This document shows positions 33,012-42,059 of a stretch of 64,000 nt of DNA, in pieces. Positions within the stretch are counted from its first letter, which is position 1. The number at the start of each line of letters is the position of its first letter. Source of the stretch: Nitrospirillum iridis (GTDB lineage: Bacteria > Pseudomonadota > Alphaproteobacteria > Azospirillales > Azospirillaceae); assembly GCF_014205765.1 (NCBI RefSeq), contig NZ_JACIIZ010000004.1:124001-188000 (forward strand), written 5' to 3'. A program made the translations under genes and the position numbers. A model generated the notes under the pieces. It was given only the letters and a program-made list of their open reading frames with translations, was not told the origin of the DNA and did not search any database.

Positions 33012-34058
33012 ATGGCGGTCCGCCTGAAGGACATCGCCCAGGATTTGGGGCTGTCTGTCGTCTCCGTTTCCAAAGCCCTGCGCGATCATCCGGATATCGC
33101 GGAGGAAACCCGCAGGCGGGTGCTGAAACGGGTGGGCGAACTGGGCTATCAGCCCAATCTCACCGCGCGATCCCTGGTCACCGGGCAGGCGTGGACCATC
33201 GGGTTGGTCGTCCCGGATCTGCTTCATCCCTTTTTCGCCGGTATCGCCAAAGTCATTTCCAGCGACATCCGCGCCCAGGGCTATGGCCTGCTCATTTCCT
33301 CATCCGACGAGGATCCGGATTTGGAACGGCAGGAAATCGAGCGACTGCTGGCCCGCCAGGTGGACGTCATCGTGCTGGCGTCCACGCAGTCGTCGGCGGC
33401 GGGTTTGCGCAGGATGGTGGAACAGAAGATGCCGTGCGTCCTGTTCGACCGTCGTCTCGACGGCCTTGACGCTCACTTCGTGGGGAATGAGGACCAGGAG
33501 GTCGGCGCGCTTGCGACCGCCCACCTGATCGAGCAGGGCTGTCGCCGTATCGCCCATATCCGGGGACCGGAGGTCAGCACGGCTGCCGGGCGTCTGGCGG
33601 GCTATCGCCAGGCGCTCGCGGCGCACGGCCTGGAACCGTTGCCGGGGCACGTCGCCCCGTTGGGCCGCTCGGGCGACCATCGCGGCGAACGGGCGGGCTA
33701 TGAGGCCGCGCAACGGTTGCTGGCGACGCCGACCCCTCCCGACGGCATCTTTTGTTACAACGACCCGTCCGCGATGGGGGCGATGCGGGCCATTCTGGAC
33801 GCGGGACTGCGCATTCCCGAAGATATCGCCGTCATTGGCTGCGGCAATGTCTCCTACTCCGACTTCCTGCGCGTGCCCCTGTCCTCCATCGACCAGGGGG
33901 GCGAGGCCATCGGCAGGCGCCTCGCCGCCCTCGTTCTCGACCTCGCCGACAAGAAGAATGGGCGCCGGTTGTCGCCGACCACCGACCTGGTGGCCGCGCG
34001 TCTGGTTCCGCGCGCCTCCACCCTGCGCCAGCCTCTCGTAAAGGATGATACCGTCTGA
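33012..34058 (+). CDS. LacI-family transcriptional regulator
   Basis: 348 residues. The N-terminal LacI helix-turn-helix is clear (VRLKDIAQDLGLSVVSVSKA, then the hinge helix NLTARSLVTG), followed by a periplasmic-binding-protein-like sugar domain (GLVVPDLLHPFFAGIAK to the C-terminus). It would bind the 16-bp palindrome in its own promoter and release on binding a sugar. The stop overlaps the start of the GH29 gene (TGATG), so regulator and fucosidase are translated from one message. It therefore probably controls the GH29-GH42-GH2 run. Confidence 0.92.
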   Translation: MAVRLKDIAQDLGLSVVSVSKALRDHPDIAEETRRRVLKRVGELGYQPNLTARSLVTGQAWTIGLVVPDLLHPFFAGIAKVISSDIRAQGYGLLISSSDEDPDLERQEIERLLARQVDVIVLASTQSSAAGLRRMVEQKMPCVLFDRRLDGLDAHFVGNEDQEVGALATAHLIEQGCRRIAHIRGPEVSTAAGRLAGYRQALAAHGLEPLPGHVAPLGRSGDHRGERAGYEAAQRLLATPTPPDGIFCYNDPSAMGAMRAILDAGLRIPEDIAVIGCGNVSYSDFLRVPLSSIDQGGEAIGRRLAALVLDLADKKNGRRLSPTTDLVAARLVPRASTLRQPLVKDDTV

Positions 34059-35677
34059 TGACCAACCTCACCCGACGTGACTTTGTGCGCCGTGGCGGAT
34101 CAGCCGCCGCCCTGTCCATGGCTGCCGGCGCGCTTCCCGCCACGGCGACGGCCGCGGGGGCGGGCCCTTTTCTGCCCACCTGGGATTCCCTGGCGGCCGG
34201 TTACACGCCGCCGCAATGGTTCCGCGACGCGAAATTCGGCATCTGGGCCCATTGGGGGCCGCAATGCGCGCCGGAGTTTGGGGATTGGTATGCCCGCCGG
34301 ATGTATATGCAGGGCGATCCGGTCTATGAGCACCACGTCAAGACTTATGGCCATCCCGCCCAGTTCGGATTCATGGAGCTGATTAACCGCTGGAAGGCGG
34401 AACGCTGGGATCCGGAGGAGTTGACCACGCTCTACAAGGCGGCGGGCGCCAAATACCTGGTGTCGATGGCGTGCCACCACGACAATTTCGACAATTTTGA
34501 TTCCCACCACCACGCCTGGAACGCCACGCGGGTGGGACCGAAGAAGGACATCGTCGGCGGTTGGGCCGCCGCCGCGCGCAAACATGGGCTGCGCTTCGGT
34601 GTCAGCAACCATGGCGCCCACGCGTGGCACTGGTACCAGACGGCCTACGGCTATGACGCCGTGGGGCCGCGGGCGGGGGAACGCTATGACGCCTTCCGCT
34701 TGGCCAAGGCCGATGGCAAGGGGACATGGTGGCAGGGGCTGGATCCGCAGGATCTGTATACCGGCCGCAACATCGTGATCCCCGATGGGATCACCGATGT
34801 CGCGGCGATGGAGGCCTGGCACCAGGCCCATGATGGCGTCTGGGATGAATCCGTGCCGCCGCACAATCGCGCCTTCGCCGAGCGCTGGCTGAAGCGCGCC
34901 AATGATCTGACCGACCGCTACCAGCCGGATCTGGTCTATTTCGACGATACCGGCCTGCCGCTTGGGGAATACGGCCTCAAGGCCGTCGCCCACTACTACA
35001 ATCAGAGCCTGTCCCGGCACGGCAAGGTGGACGTGGTGGTGAACTGCAAGGAACTGACGGACCTGCAGCGCCGCGCCGTGGTGGCCGATATCGAGCGCGG
35101 TTTCAACGATCACGTGGTGGCGGAGCCCTGGCAGACGGACACCTGCATCGGTGATTGGCATTACAGCCGGCCGCTGTATGAACGCGACGGCTATCTGACC
35201 GCATCGCAAGTGGTGCAGCGGCTGGTCGACGTGGTCAGCAAGAACGGTTGCCTGTTGCTGAACATCCCCGTGCGCAGCGATGGCACCATCGACGAACGGG
35301 AACGCCGCGTCCTGCAGGACCTGGCCGGCTGGATGGCGGTGAACGGCGAGGGGATTTTCGCCACCCGGCCGTGGTCCGCCTATGGGGAGGGCCCGACCCA
35401 GGTGGCGGCGGGCAAATTCAACGAGACCAAGCTTCAGCCCTTCACGGCGCAGGACATCCGGTTCACCACCAAAGGTGACGCGCTCTACGCCTTCGCCATG
35501 GAATGGCCCGTGGGCGACCAGCTTACGATCCGTACGCTGGGGAAGCGGGCGAGGACGATCAACCGTGTCGACCTCCTGGGCGGCGACGCCCTGCGCTTTG
35601 ACCAGGGCGATGATGGCGTCGTCATCACGCTGCCGGCCGGCCGGCCGACCTTCACCCCCGCTTTTCGCATCCGATGA
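34058..35677 (+). CDS. GH29 alpha-L-fucosidase-like hydrolase, TAT-exported
   Basis: 539 residues with a twin-arginine-type signal (TRRDFVRRGGSAAALSMAAG). The GH29 barrel shows WFRDAKFGIWAHWGPQ, YLVSMACHHDNFDNFDS and the probable nucleophile aspartate in LVYFDDTGLPLG (about residue 294). GH29 enzymes remove alpha-L-fucose by retention. The active-site surroundings differ from the other two GH29 genes here, so linkage preference probably differs. It overlaps the LacI stop by one base and precedes a GH42 gene by 45 bases. Confidence 0.88.
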   Translation: MTNLTRRDFVRRGGSAAALSMAAGALPATATAAGAGPFLPTWDSLAAGYTPPQWFRDAKFGIWAHWGPQCAPEFGDWYARRMYMQGDPVYEHHVKTYGHPAQFGFMELINRWKAERWDPEELTTLYKAAGAKYLVSMACHHDNFDNFDSHHHAWNATRVGPKKDIVGGWAAAARKHGLRFGVSNHGAHAWHWYQTAYGYDAVGPRAGERYDAFRLAKADGKGTWWQGLDPQDLYTGRNIVIPDGITDVAAMEAWHQAHDGVWDESVPPHNRAFAERWLKRANDLTDRYQPDLVYFDDTGLPLGEYGLKAVAHYYNQSLSRHGKVDVVVNCKELTDLQRRAVVADIERGFNDHVVAEPWQTDTCIGDWHYSRPLYERDGYLTASQVVQRLVDVVSKNGCLLLNIPVRSDGTIDERERRVLQDLAGWMAVNGEGIFATRPWSAYGEGPTQVAAGKFNETKLQPFTAQDIRFTTKGDALYAFAMEWPVGDQLTIRTLGKRARTINRVDLLGGDALRFDQGDDGVVITLPAGRPTFTPAFRIR

Positions 35678-35722
35678 GCGGTGGCGGTTCCGACCCGATC
35701 ATAGTGACATGAAGAGAAAACA

Positions 35723-37816
35723 ATGAAGACGCGTTTCTCCCGCCGGTCGCGCACGTCGCTGATCCGTTCCGCCATCATGGGCTTGCCCATCATGGGCTTG
35801 CTATGCGGCGCATGGGGCGGACTGGCCGCCGCCCAGGATATGCAGGCGCATCCAAACTGGCCTGGGCCGGGACAGCTGTTCGTGGGGGCCTGCTATCAGC
35901 CCATCGACCGCTCGCCCGAGGAGATCGACCGCGATATCGCCATCATGAAGCGCGCCGGCTTCACCGTCGTGCGCCTGGGCGATCTCTCCTGGGATTCGTT
36001 CGAACCGGCGCAGGGCAAGTTCACTTTCGAGTGGTTCGACACCGTCATGGACAAGATGCGGGCGGCCGGCATCCGGGTGATCCTGGATATTCCGGGCACG
36101 CCCGCGCCCATCTGGCTGCACCGGAAATATCCGGGGGTCGACCTGGTCAACCAGTCGGGTGACCGCGTGCCGCCGGCGGAGCGCTACATGGACAACATCA
36201 GCGATCCTGATTACGTGCGCGAGGCGGGCATCCTCGCCGACATGCTGACCAAGCGCTATGCCCACCACCCCGCGGTCATCGCCATCGGCTACGACAATGA
36301 GATCGGTAACGGTTTCATGTCTTATTCGGAGGCGGACCGGCAGCGCTTCATCACCTGGCTGCAGCGGAAATACGGCACGGTGGAGGCGCTCAACAAGGCC
36401 TGGGCGACACAGCGCTGGTCGCGCCGGCTCAATGATTTCAATGACGTCGACCTGCCCCTTGCCGATGGGCCCGGCCCGGCGGAACGCTACCTGGATCTGC
36501 ACCGCTACTGGTCTGACGTCACCGTGGCCCGCTTGCGCGAACTGGATGAGATCCGCCGCCGCAACATGCCGGACATGCCCACCCTCTCGAACCTCTGGGA
36601 CAACGCGCCACGGCGCGGCTTCGACTATCTGTCGACCTACAAGTCCTATGTCACCTATGGGGCGGAGGGCTTCTACCCGGCGGATCCCGTCAGCGGCGCG
36701 CTGGGCGCCTTGATGACCAAGGGCGACCTGCCCACCCCCATCTGGTTCAACGAGTTCACCGCCGGGGGCGGGGGGGACTACGGGACGCCCGGCCGCAGCC
36801 GGATGTATGCCTATCTCAGCCTGATCCTGGGCGCCCAGGGCATCCTGGCCTGGACCTTCAACAGCCACCTGGGCGGGGAGGAGCAGGCCCTGTTCGGCCT
36901 GGTGGACCATGACGGCACCCCGTCATGGAAGGTGGATGAGTTCGGCCGCATCGCCACGGAGTTCCGGGAGCTCGCCAAATACGGCTTCCCGAGATACACC
37001 CACCCCGAGGTGGCGATCGCCTATTCCTTCGATTCCGCCATCGCCTCCCACCCCAACGGTCCGTCGAGCACCACCCGGCAATACTTCCAGTCCACCTATG
37101 GCGATCAGGTGCAAGGGGCCTTTGAGCCGCTGTTCCGCGACAACATCGACACGGCCATCATCAATGTCGGACACGACGCCCTGGCATCCTACAAATTGGT
37201 TGTCGTGCCGGCCGACTATCTGATGGACGCCGCCAGCGCCCAGGCGCTCCGCGACTATGTCGTCAACGGCGGCACCGTGCTGATGACCGGCTATTCGGCC
37301 AAGATCGACGAGCATGGGCAATGGTTCAACACGCCGCTGCCGGGGCGTCTGTCCGATGTCTTCGGGCTGAAGACGAACGCCTTCTATCGCGCCGACGCGC
37401 CGCTGAAGATTGGTATGGGCCAGGACACCATCACCACCGGTGTCCGGTACTACGAGGTCCTCGAACCCTCCACGGCGAAGGTCCTTGCCACCTTCACCAA
37501 CACGCGGGAGCTGTCGCCGGCGGTCACCGTCAACAAGTTCGGCAAGGGCACGGCGATATACCTGGCCACGGAGTCCAACGTGTCGGTTGTCGGCCCCATT
37601 CTGCGCCAGGTTTACACGATGGCCGGCGTCCACCCCGGACCCCAGACGCCCGAGGGCGTCTACGCCCGGGTTGTCGACGGGCGTACGCTGTTCGTGAATA
37701 CTACAGGCGAGGAAAAACGGATCCCGATCGCCTCCCGCAAGACCGGTATCATCAGTCGTCACGCCTACGACGGCGCCATCGTCCTTGGGCCGCAGGAAGC
37801 GGATCTTGTTCCGTGA
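35723..37816 (+). CDS. GH42-type beta-galactosidase, exported
   Basis: 697 residues with an N-terminal signal (to about residue 38, LAAAQ). Family features are VGACYQPIDRSPEEIDRDIA, the acid/base glutamate in IGYDNEIGNG (about 193), the nucleophile glutamate in IWFNEFTAGG (about 343) and a trimerisation-type domain with YSAKIDEHGQWF. GH42 enzymes release terminal beta-galactose from plant-derived oligosaccharides. Export is unusual for a family often found in the cytoplasm. It lies in the LacI-headed run between GH29 and GH2; a fucosidase and a galactosidase together suit fucosylated galactosyl side chains. Confidence 0.85.
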   Translation: MKTRFSRRSRTSLIRSAIMGLPIMGLLCGAWGGLAAAQDMQAHPNWPGPGQLFVGACYQPIDRSPEEIDRDIAIMKRAGFTVVRLGDLSWDSFEPAQGKFTFEWFDTVMDKMRAAGIRVILDIPGTPAPIWLHRKYPGVDLVNQSGDRVPPAERYMDNISDPDYVREAGILADMLTKRYAHHPAVIAIGYDNEIGNGFMSYSEADRQRFITWLQRKYGTVEALNKAWATQRWSRRLNDFNDVDLPLADGPGPAERYLDLHRYWSDVTVARLRELDEIRRRNMPDMPTLSNLWDNAPRRGFDYLSTYKSYVTYGAEGFYPADPVSGALGALMTKGDLPTPIWFNEFTAGGGGDYGTPGRSRMYAYLSLILGAQGILAWTFNSHLGGEEQALFGLVDHDGTPSWKVDEFGRIATEFRELAKYGFPRYTHPEVAIAYSFDSAIASHPNGPSSTTRQYFQSTYGDQVQGAFEPLFRDNIDTAIINVGHDALASYKLVVVPADYLMDAASAQALRDYVVNGGTVLMTGYSAKIDEHGQWFNTPLPGRLSDVFGLKTNAFYRADAPLKIGMGQDTITTGVRYYEVLEPSTAKVLATFTNTRELSPAVTVNKFGKGTAIYLATESNVSVVGPILRQVYTMAGVHPGPQTPEGVYARVVDGRTLFVNTTGEEKRIPIASRKTGIISRHAYDGAIVLGPQEADLVP

Positions 37817-37860
37817 GCATGGCTGGCGGTCCCTTCCATCCGCGCGGCGCCGCGCATAAA

Positions 37861-37878
37861 ATGGAATGAAATTTCCGT
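37861..37878. promoter_or_regulatory. GGAA-N6-TTCC dyad before the GH2 gene
   Basis: ATGGAATGAAATTTCCGT contains GGAA, six bases, TTCC. It resembles the dyad upstream of iolC (47837-47852) and shares ATGGAATGAAA with the RpiR divergent promoter (46798-46808). It is a candidate RpiR-family site in the GH2 promoter. Confidence 0.45.
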
Positions 37879-37955
37879 TTATTGCTGAAATGAAAAATTG
37901 ATACGATCAAGAGATGGCTGGGGTGGCCCGGCACGGGTTGAGGCGGGATCGGCAC

Positions 37956-40823
37956 ATGGCGGACGGCGGCACGGGGATCAGCAGGCGGCGGCTGCTCAAG
38001 ACCGCCGGGGCGGCGACGTCATTGCTGGCCGTGGGGGCTGGTGTCAGCGCCGGGGCGCGGGCCGGGGGTATGCCCGCATCCACCGCCCCGCGCGATGTGC
38101 TGCTGCTGGACCAGGGGTGGCGCTTCTTCGAGGGGGATATTCCCTTTCCGGAAATCCTGGGCCAGGACGAATCCTACGACAATGCCAAGGCGGGCAAGGC
38201 GTGGGGGGCCGCTGCCCCGGGCTTCGATGATTCCGACTGGGCCGAGGTGCGCCTGCCCCATGATTTCGTCAGCTTCCAGCCGATCGAGCCGGACGCCAAT
38301 CGGGCCCAGGGCTATCGCCGGCGGGGTATCGCTTGGTATCGCACGTCGCTGCGCTTCGATCCCGCTGATCAGGGGCGCCATATCGAATTGCAGATCGACG
38401 GGGTGGCCACCCATGCGACGGTGTGGTTCAACGGCACCGTCGTCGACCGGAACTGGAGCGGCTACAACGGCGTCACCATCGACCTGACACCCTTCGCCAC
38501 CTTCGGCGATGACCTGAACACCTTGGCGATCCGGGTGGACGCGCACGCCATGGAGGGCTGGTGGTACGAAGGCGGCGGCCTCTATCGTCCCGTCCGCATC
38601 GTCAAACGGGATCCCGTCCATATCGTCACCGACGGGGTCTTCGCCCATCCCGTGCCGGAGGGGGGCGGCTGGGTCCTGCCGGTGGAGGTCACCGCCTATA
38701 ACGCCGGCACGGAGGCGGCCGCGCTGACGGTGGTCAGCAGCCTTGAGGACGCTGACGGCCGGGTGCTGGTCGGCGGCCGGACGCCGGTTTCCGTCCCGTC
38801 GCTGGAGCGGGCCGTCGCGCGCCTGGATTTGCGCGTCGCGGCACCGCGGCTGTGGAGCGTGGAGACACCCACGCTCTATCGGGTGCGGACGGACCTGATG
38901 GCGGACGACCGCCGCGTCGACAGCGTCGTCACCACCTGTGGTTTCCGCGCCGCCCGGTTCGACAAGGACAAGGGCTTCTTCCTCAACGGCCAGCCGCTGA
39001 AGATCAAGGGCGTCTGCGTGCACCAGGACCACGCCGGCGTCGGTACCGCCATTCCGGACGCGCTGTGGGACTACCGCATCCGCCGGCTGAAGGAACTGGG
39101 CTGCAACGCCATCCGCTGCACCCACAACGCGCCCACGTCCGTGGTGTTGGATTTGTGCGATCGGTACGGGTTGCTGGTGATGGACGAGAACCGGCAATTC
39201 AACCCCGCGCCCGACTCCCTGGCCCAATTGCGGTGGATGGTGCGGCGTGACCGCAACCATCCTTCCATCATCCTGTGGTCGGTGTTCAACGAGGAACCGA
39301 TGCAGGGTTCCGCCGCCGGCTATGAAATGGTTCGGCGCATGGCGCACGCGGTGAAGGCGCTGGACGGCACGCGGCCGGTGACGGCCGCCATGAACGGCGG
39401 CCTGTTCACGCCCGTCAACGTGGCCCAGGCGGTGGATGTCGTCGGCTTCAACTATCAGCAGGACAAGTACGACGCCTTTCACGTCGCCCACCCGGATGTC
39501 CCCCTGATCTCCTCGGAGGACACCAGCGCGCTCAGCACCCGTGGCGCCTATGTGACGGACAAGGACGCCCGCACCATCGCCGCCTACGATGACCCGGTGA
39601 AGGGCTGGAACACCCATCGCGGCGCCTGGAAGGAGATCGCCACCCGTGATTTCATCGCGGGCGGCTTCGTCTGGACCGGCTTCGACTACCATGGCGAGCC
39701 GTCGCCGTGGGGCTGGCCCTCCAATTCCTCTTTCTATGGCATCATGGATCTGTGCGGTTTCGCCAAGGCCGCCTTCCACATCCATCGGGCGCAATGGGTC
39801 ACGGACCGGCCCGTCCTGGCGCTGGTGCCGCATTGGAACTGGCAGGGTCGGGAGGGCGAGGCCATCAAGGTCATGGCCTGCGGCAATGTCGAGGAGGTGG
39901 AACTGTTCCTGGAGGGGCGCTCGCTGGGCCGCCAGCCCGTCGACCCCTATGACATGAACCACTGGCTGGTCGTCTACGCGCCGGGCCGGCTTGAAGCCGT
40001 GGGCTACACCGGCGGCAAGGTGGCGGCCCGGGCCGGGGTCGAGACGACGGGGCCGGCGGTCGCGCTGAGACTGACGCCGGATCGCGACCGTCTGGTCGGC
40101 GATGGGCTGGACGCCATGCCGGTCACGGTCGAGGCGGTCGACGCCCGTGGCCGGTCGGTCCCGTTGGCCCAGGATTTGGTGACGTTCACGGTCGAGGGGG
40201 CCGACATCATCGGCCTGGGCAACGGGGACCCCAACAGTGCGGCCCCGGAGAAGGGGAACCGCCGCGCCCTGTTCAACGGCCTGGCCCAACTGATCGTGCA
40301 GACGCGGGCGGGCGGTCCCCGCACCCTGGTGGTGCGGGCGACGGCCCCCGGTTTGAAAGGCGCCAGCAGCCAGGTGGCGGTCGATGCGGCGCCATCCCCC
40401 CGCCGGCAGATGACCGCGCCGACCGACCTTCCCCTGGACACCTGGTACGCGGCCCCGCTGGCGCCAACGGCGGAAGACGCGCTGGCCTTCCGGGCCGCGG
40501 ACATGACCGCTTGGGATGATTTCGGCACCCGGTGGCCGCACGATCCGCAGGCGGGGGACGGCTACACCTTGTGCTCCGTCCGGTTCACACCGCAGGCCAG
40601 GGTCGGGCGCCACGGTGGACGCGTGGTTTTCCTGAGCCTTGTCGGTGCCTGCGATGTGTACGAGGGGGGGCGCCTGCTGGGTCGCAAGACCGAAGCGGCA
40701 TCCGGGCGGATGGAGGTGGCACTGGCCGCCGGCGCGGGGGGGCGGCGGCTGGATCTGCTGTTCCGGACACCCGCCGGCGCCGATTTCGGCTTCAGCGGCA
40801 ACGTCCTGGTGCGTCAGGCCTGA
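37956..40823 (+). CDS. GH2 beta-galactosidase-like hydrolase, TAT-exported
   Basis: 955 residues. The N-terminus has a twin-arginine-type motif (SRRRLLKTAGAATSLLAVGA). Domains follow the GH2 order: sugar-binding jelly roll with AWYRTSLRFDPADQGRHIEL, immunoglobulin-like domain, the barrel with acid/base glutamate in WSVFNEEPMQG (about 445) and nucleophile in LISSEDTSALS (about 521), then Ig-like domains and a C-terminal beta domain. I prefer ATG 37956, which places the twin arginines near the start; ATG 37914 is possible. It ends 10 bases inside the convergent ROK gene. A beta-galactosidase is most likely; other GH2 activities cannot be excluded. Confidence 0.87.
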   Translation: MADGGTGISRRRLLKTAGAATSLLAVGAGVSAGARAGGMPASTAPRDVLLLDQGWRFFEGDIPFPEILGQDESYDNAKAGKAWGAAAPGFDDSDWAEVRLPHDFVSFQPIEPDANRAQGYRRRGIAWYRTSLRFDPADQGRHIELQIDGVATHATVWFNGTVVDRNWSGYNGVTIDLTPFATFGDDLNTLAIRVDAHAMEGWWYEGGGLYRPVRIVKRDPVHIVTDGVFAHPVPEGGGWVLPVEVTAYNAGTEAAALTVVSSLEDADGRVLVGGRTPVSVPSLERAVARLDLRVAAPRLWSVETPTLYRVRTDLMADDRRVDSVVTTCGFRAARFDKDKGFFLNGQPLKIKGVCVHQDHAGVGTAIPDALWDYRIRRLKELGCNAIRCTHNAPTSVVLDLCDRYGLLVMDENRQFNPAPDSLAQLRWMVRRDRNHPSIILWSVFNEEPMQGSAAGYEMVRRMAHAVKALDGTRPVTAAMNGGLFTPVNVAQAVDVVGFNYQQDKYDAFHVAHPDVPLISSEDTSALSTRGAYVTDKDARTIAAYDDPVKGWNTHRGAWKEIATRDFIAGGFVWTGFDYHGEPSPWGWPSNSSFYGIMDLCGFAKAAFHIHRAQWVTDRPVLALVPHWNWQGREGEAIKVMACGNVEEVELFLEGRSLGRQPVDPYDMNHWLVVYAPGRLEAVGYTGGKVAARAGVETTGPAVALRLTPDRDRLVGDGLDAMPVTVEAVDARGRSVPLAQDLVTFTVEGADIIGLGNGDPNSAAPEKGNRRALFNGLAQLIVQTRAGGPRTLVVRATAPGLKGASSQVAVDAAPSPRRQMTAPTDLPLDTWYAAPLAPTAEDALAFRAADMTAWDDFGTRWPHDPQAGDGYTLCSVRFTPQARVGRHGGRVVFLSLVGACDVYEGGRLLGRKTEAASGRMEVALAAGAGGRRLDLLFRTPAGADFGFSGNVLVRQA

Positions 40824-42028
40824 CCAATGGCGCGGGGCCGGCGCCCGGCGGTCTTTTGCAGGACATCATCCTTGGGCAGCAGCCGGTGCAGGAAGGGCAG
40901 GGTGGCGGCCCCGGCGGACATGGCGTGGGGGGCGACCACGATGCGGACGCGGCCCGGCAGCTTGTTCCCGCCCGCGAGGCGTCGCTCCAGCGCGCGGGCC
41001 AGAAGGTCCAGCAGGGATGGCGGCAGCCGGCCGCTCAGGTGGATGGCGGGCGGGTTGACCAGGCAGGTGATGGTGACGATGGGCCCCTCCAGCAGGCGGG
41101 CGCAGATGTCGACCCAATCCATGACCACACTGTCGCCCCGGTCGGCCAGGGTGGTCAGCGCCTCCTCGCCGTCGATGACCCGTCCATGGGCCGCCAGGTG
41201 GCGGTGCAGGCCGGCCAGGGAGACGGTGTTGCCCATCCCCATGGCGGCCGATGGCCCGCCATGGGGGATCAGCAGGTTGATATCGTTGCCGTGACCGCCC
41301 GTCCCGGGAAAGGGCCGGCCTTGCAGGACCAGGCCGCCGCTCAACGTCCGCCCGATCAGAATCTGGAAAAAGCTGGGTTCGTGCAGCCCGGGGCCGAAGT
41401 GCAGGTCGCCCAAGGCCGCCGCGATGGCTACGGTTTGGGCGTGGACCGGGTAGGGCAGCTGGCCGGCAAGCTGGCGCGCCACCGCCGCCGCCAAGGCGTG
41501 GCCGGGATCAGGCGCATAGGCCAACCCCAGCCCGATCGGCCCCCGGTCCCCGGCGCCCGGTGCCAGATCCCGGATACCGTCCAGGATGGCCTCCGCCCAG
41601 GCGGTCGGGATGGCGCGCGGGATGAGGCGGGTCAGCCGCTTCGGCATGCGGCCCCCCAACTCCATCAGCGTCAGGGTCAGCCGCCCCTCTTCCATGTCGG
41701 CCCCGATGGCCATCGCACCCGTCGGGTTGATGGACAGGATACGGCCCGGCCTGCCCCGGACGGCGACCGGCGGGTCCCGTTCCAGCAACAGCCCATCCCG
41801 GACGAGGCGCCGGCAGATGTAGGCCACGGCGGGACCCGTCAGGCCGGTGATGCCCGCCACCTCCGGTCGGGACAGGGAACCGGCCGACCGGATGGATTGC
41901 AGGATGATGCGCTGATTATAGTCCCGCGCCTGTGCGCCCGTGGTGCCGGACAGTCCCCGCCCCACGGCTGTCCGAGGCCCGTCATCGCCGGGCGGCGGAA
42001 GGGCGGGATGGGGTGGCCCGGCATTCAT
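40814..42028 (-). CDS. ROK-family transcriptional regulator (NagC/XylR type)
   Basis: 404 residues: an N-terminal winged helix (YNQRIILQSIRSAGSLSRPE, VAYICRRLVRDGLL) and a ROK sugar-binding domain (GLGLAYAPDPGHALAAAVA). The cysteine-rich zinc motif normally found in ROK proteins is not visible; the corresponding stretch reads GTGGHGNDINLLIPHGG. This may mean altered sugar sensing. The ATG at 42028 follows AAAGGGAC. It is the last gene of the leftward dehydrogenase-permease-kinase-GH4 operon, 31 bases after GH4, and overlaps the GH2 end by 10 bases. Confidence 0.85.
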   Translation of the reverse strand: MNAGPPHPALPPPGDDGPRTAVGRGLSGTTGAQARDYNQRIILQSIRSAGSLSRPEVAGITGLTGPAVAYICRRLVRDGLLLERDPPVAVRGRPGRILSINPTGAMAIGADMEEGRLTLTLMELGGRMPKRLTRLIPRAIPTAWAEAILDGIRDLAPGAGDRGPIGLGLAYAPDPGHALAAAVARQLAGQLPYPVHAQTVAIAAALGDLHFGPGLHEPSFFQILIGRTLSGGLVLQGRPFPGTGGHGNDINLLIPHGGPSAAMGMGNTVSLAGLHRHLAAHGRVIDGEEALTTLADRGDSVVMDWVDICARLLEGPIVTITCLVNPPAIHLSGRLPPSLLDLLARALERRLAGGNKLPGRVRIVVAPHAMSAGAATLPFLHRLLPKDDVLQKTAGRRPRAIGQA

Positions 42029-42059
42029 GGGCTGTCCCTTTTCTCGCGGGGGGGGCTGA

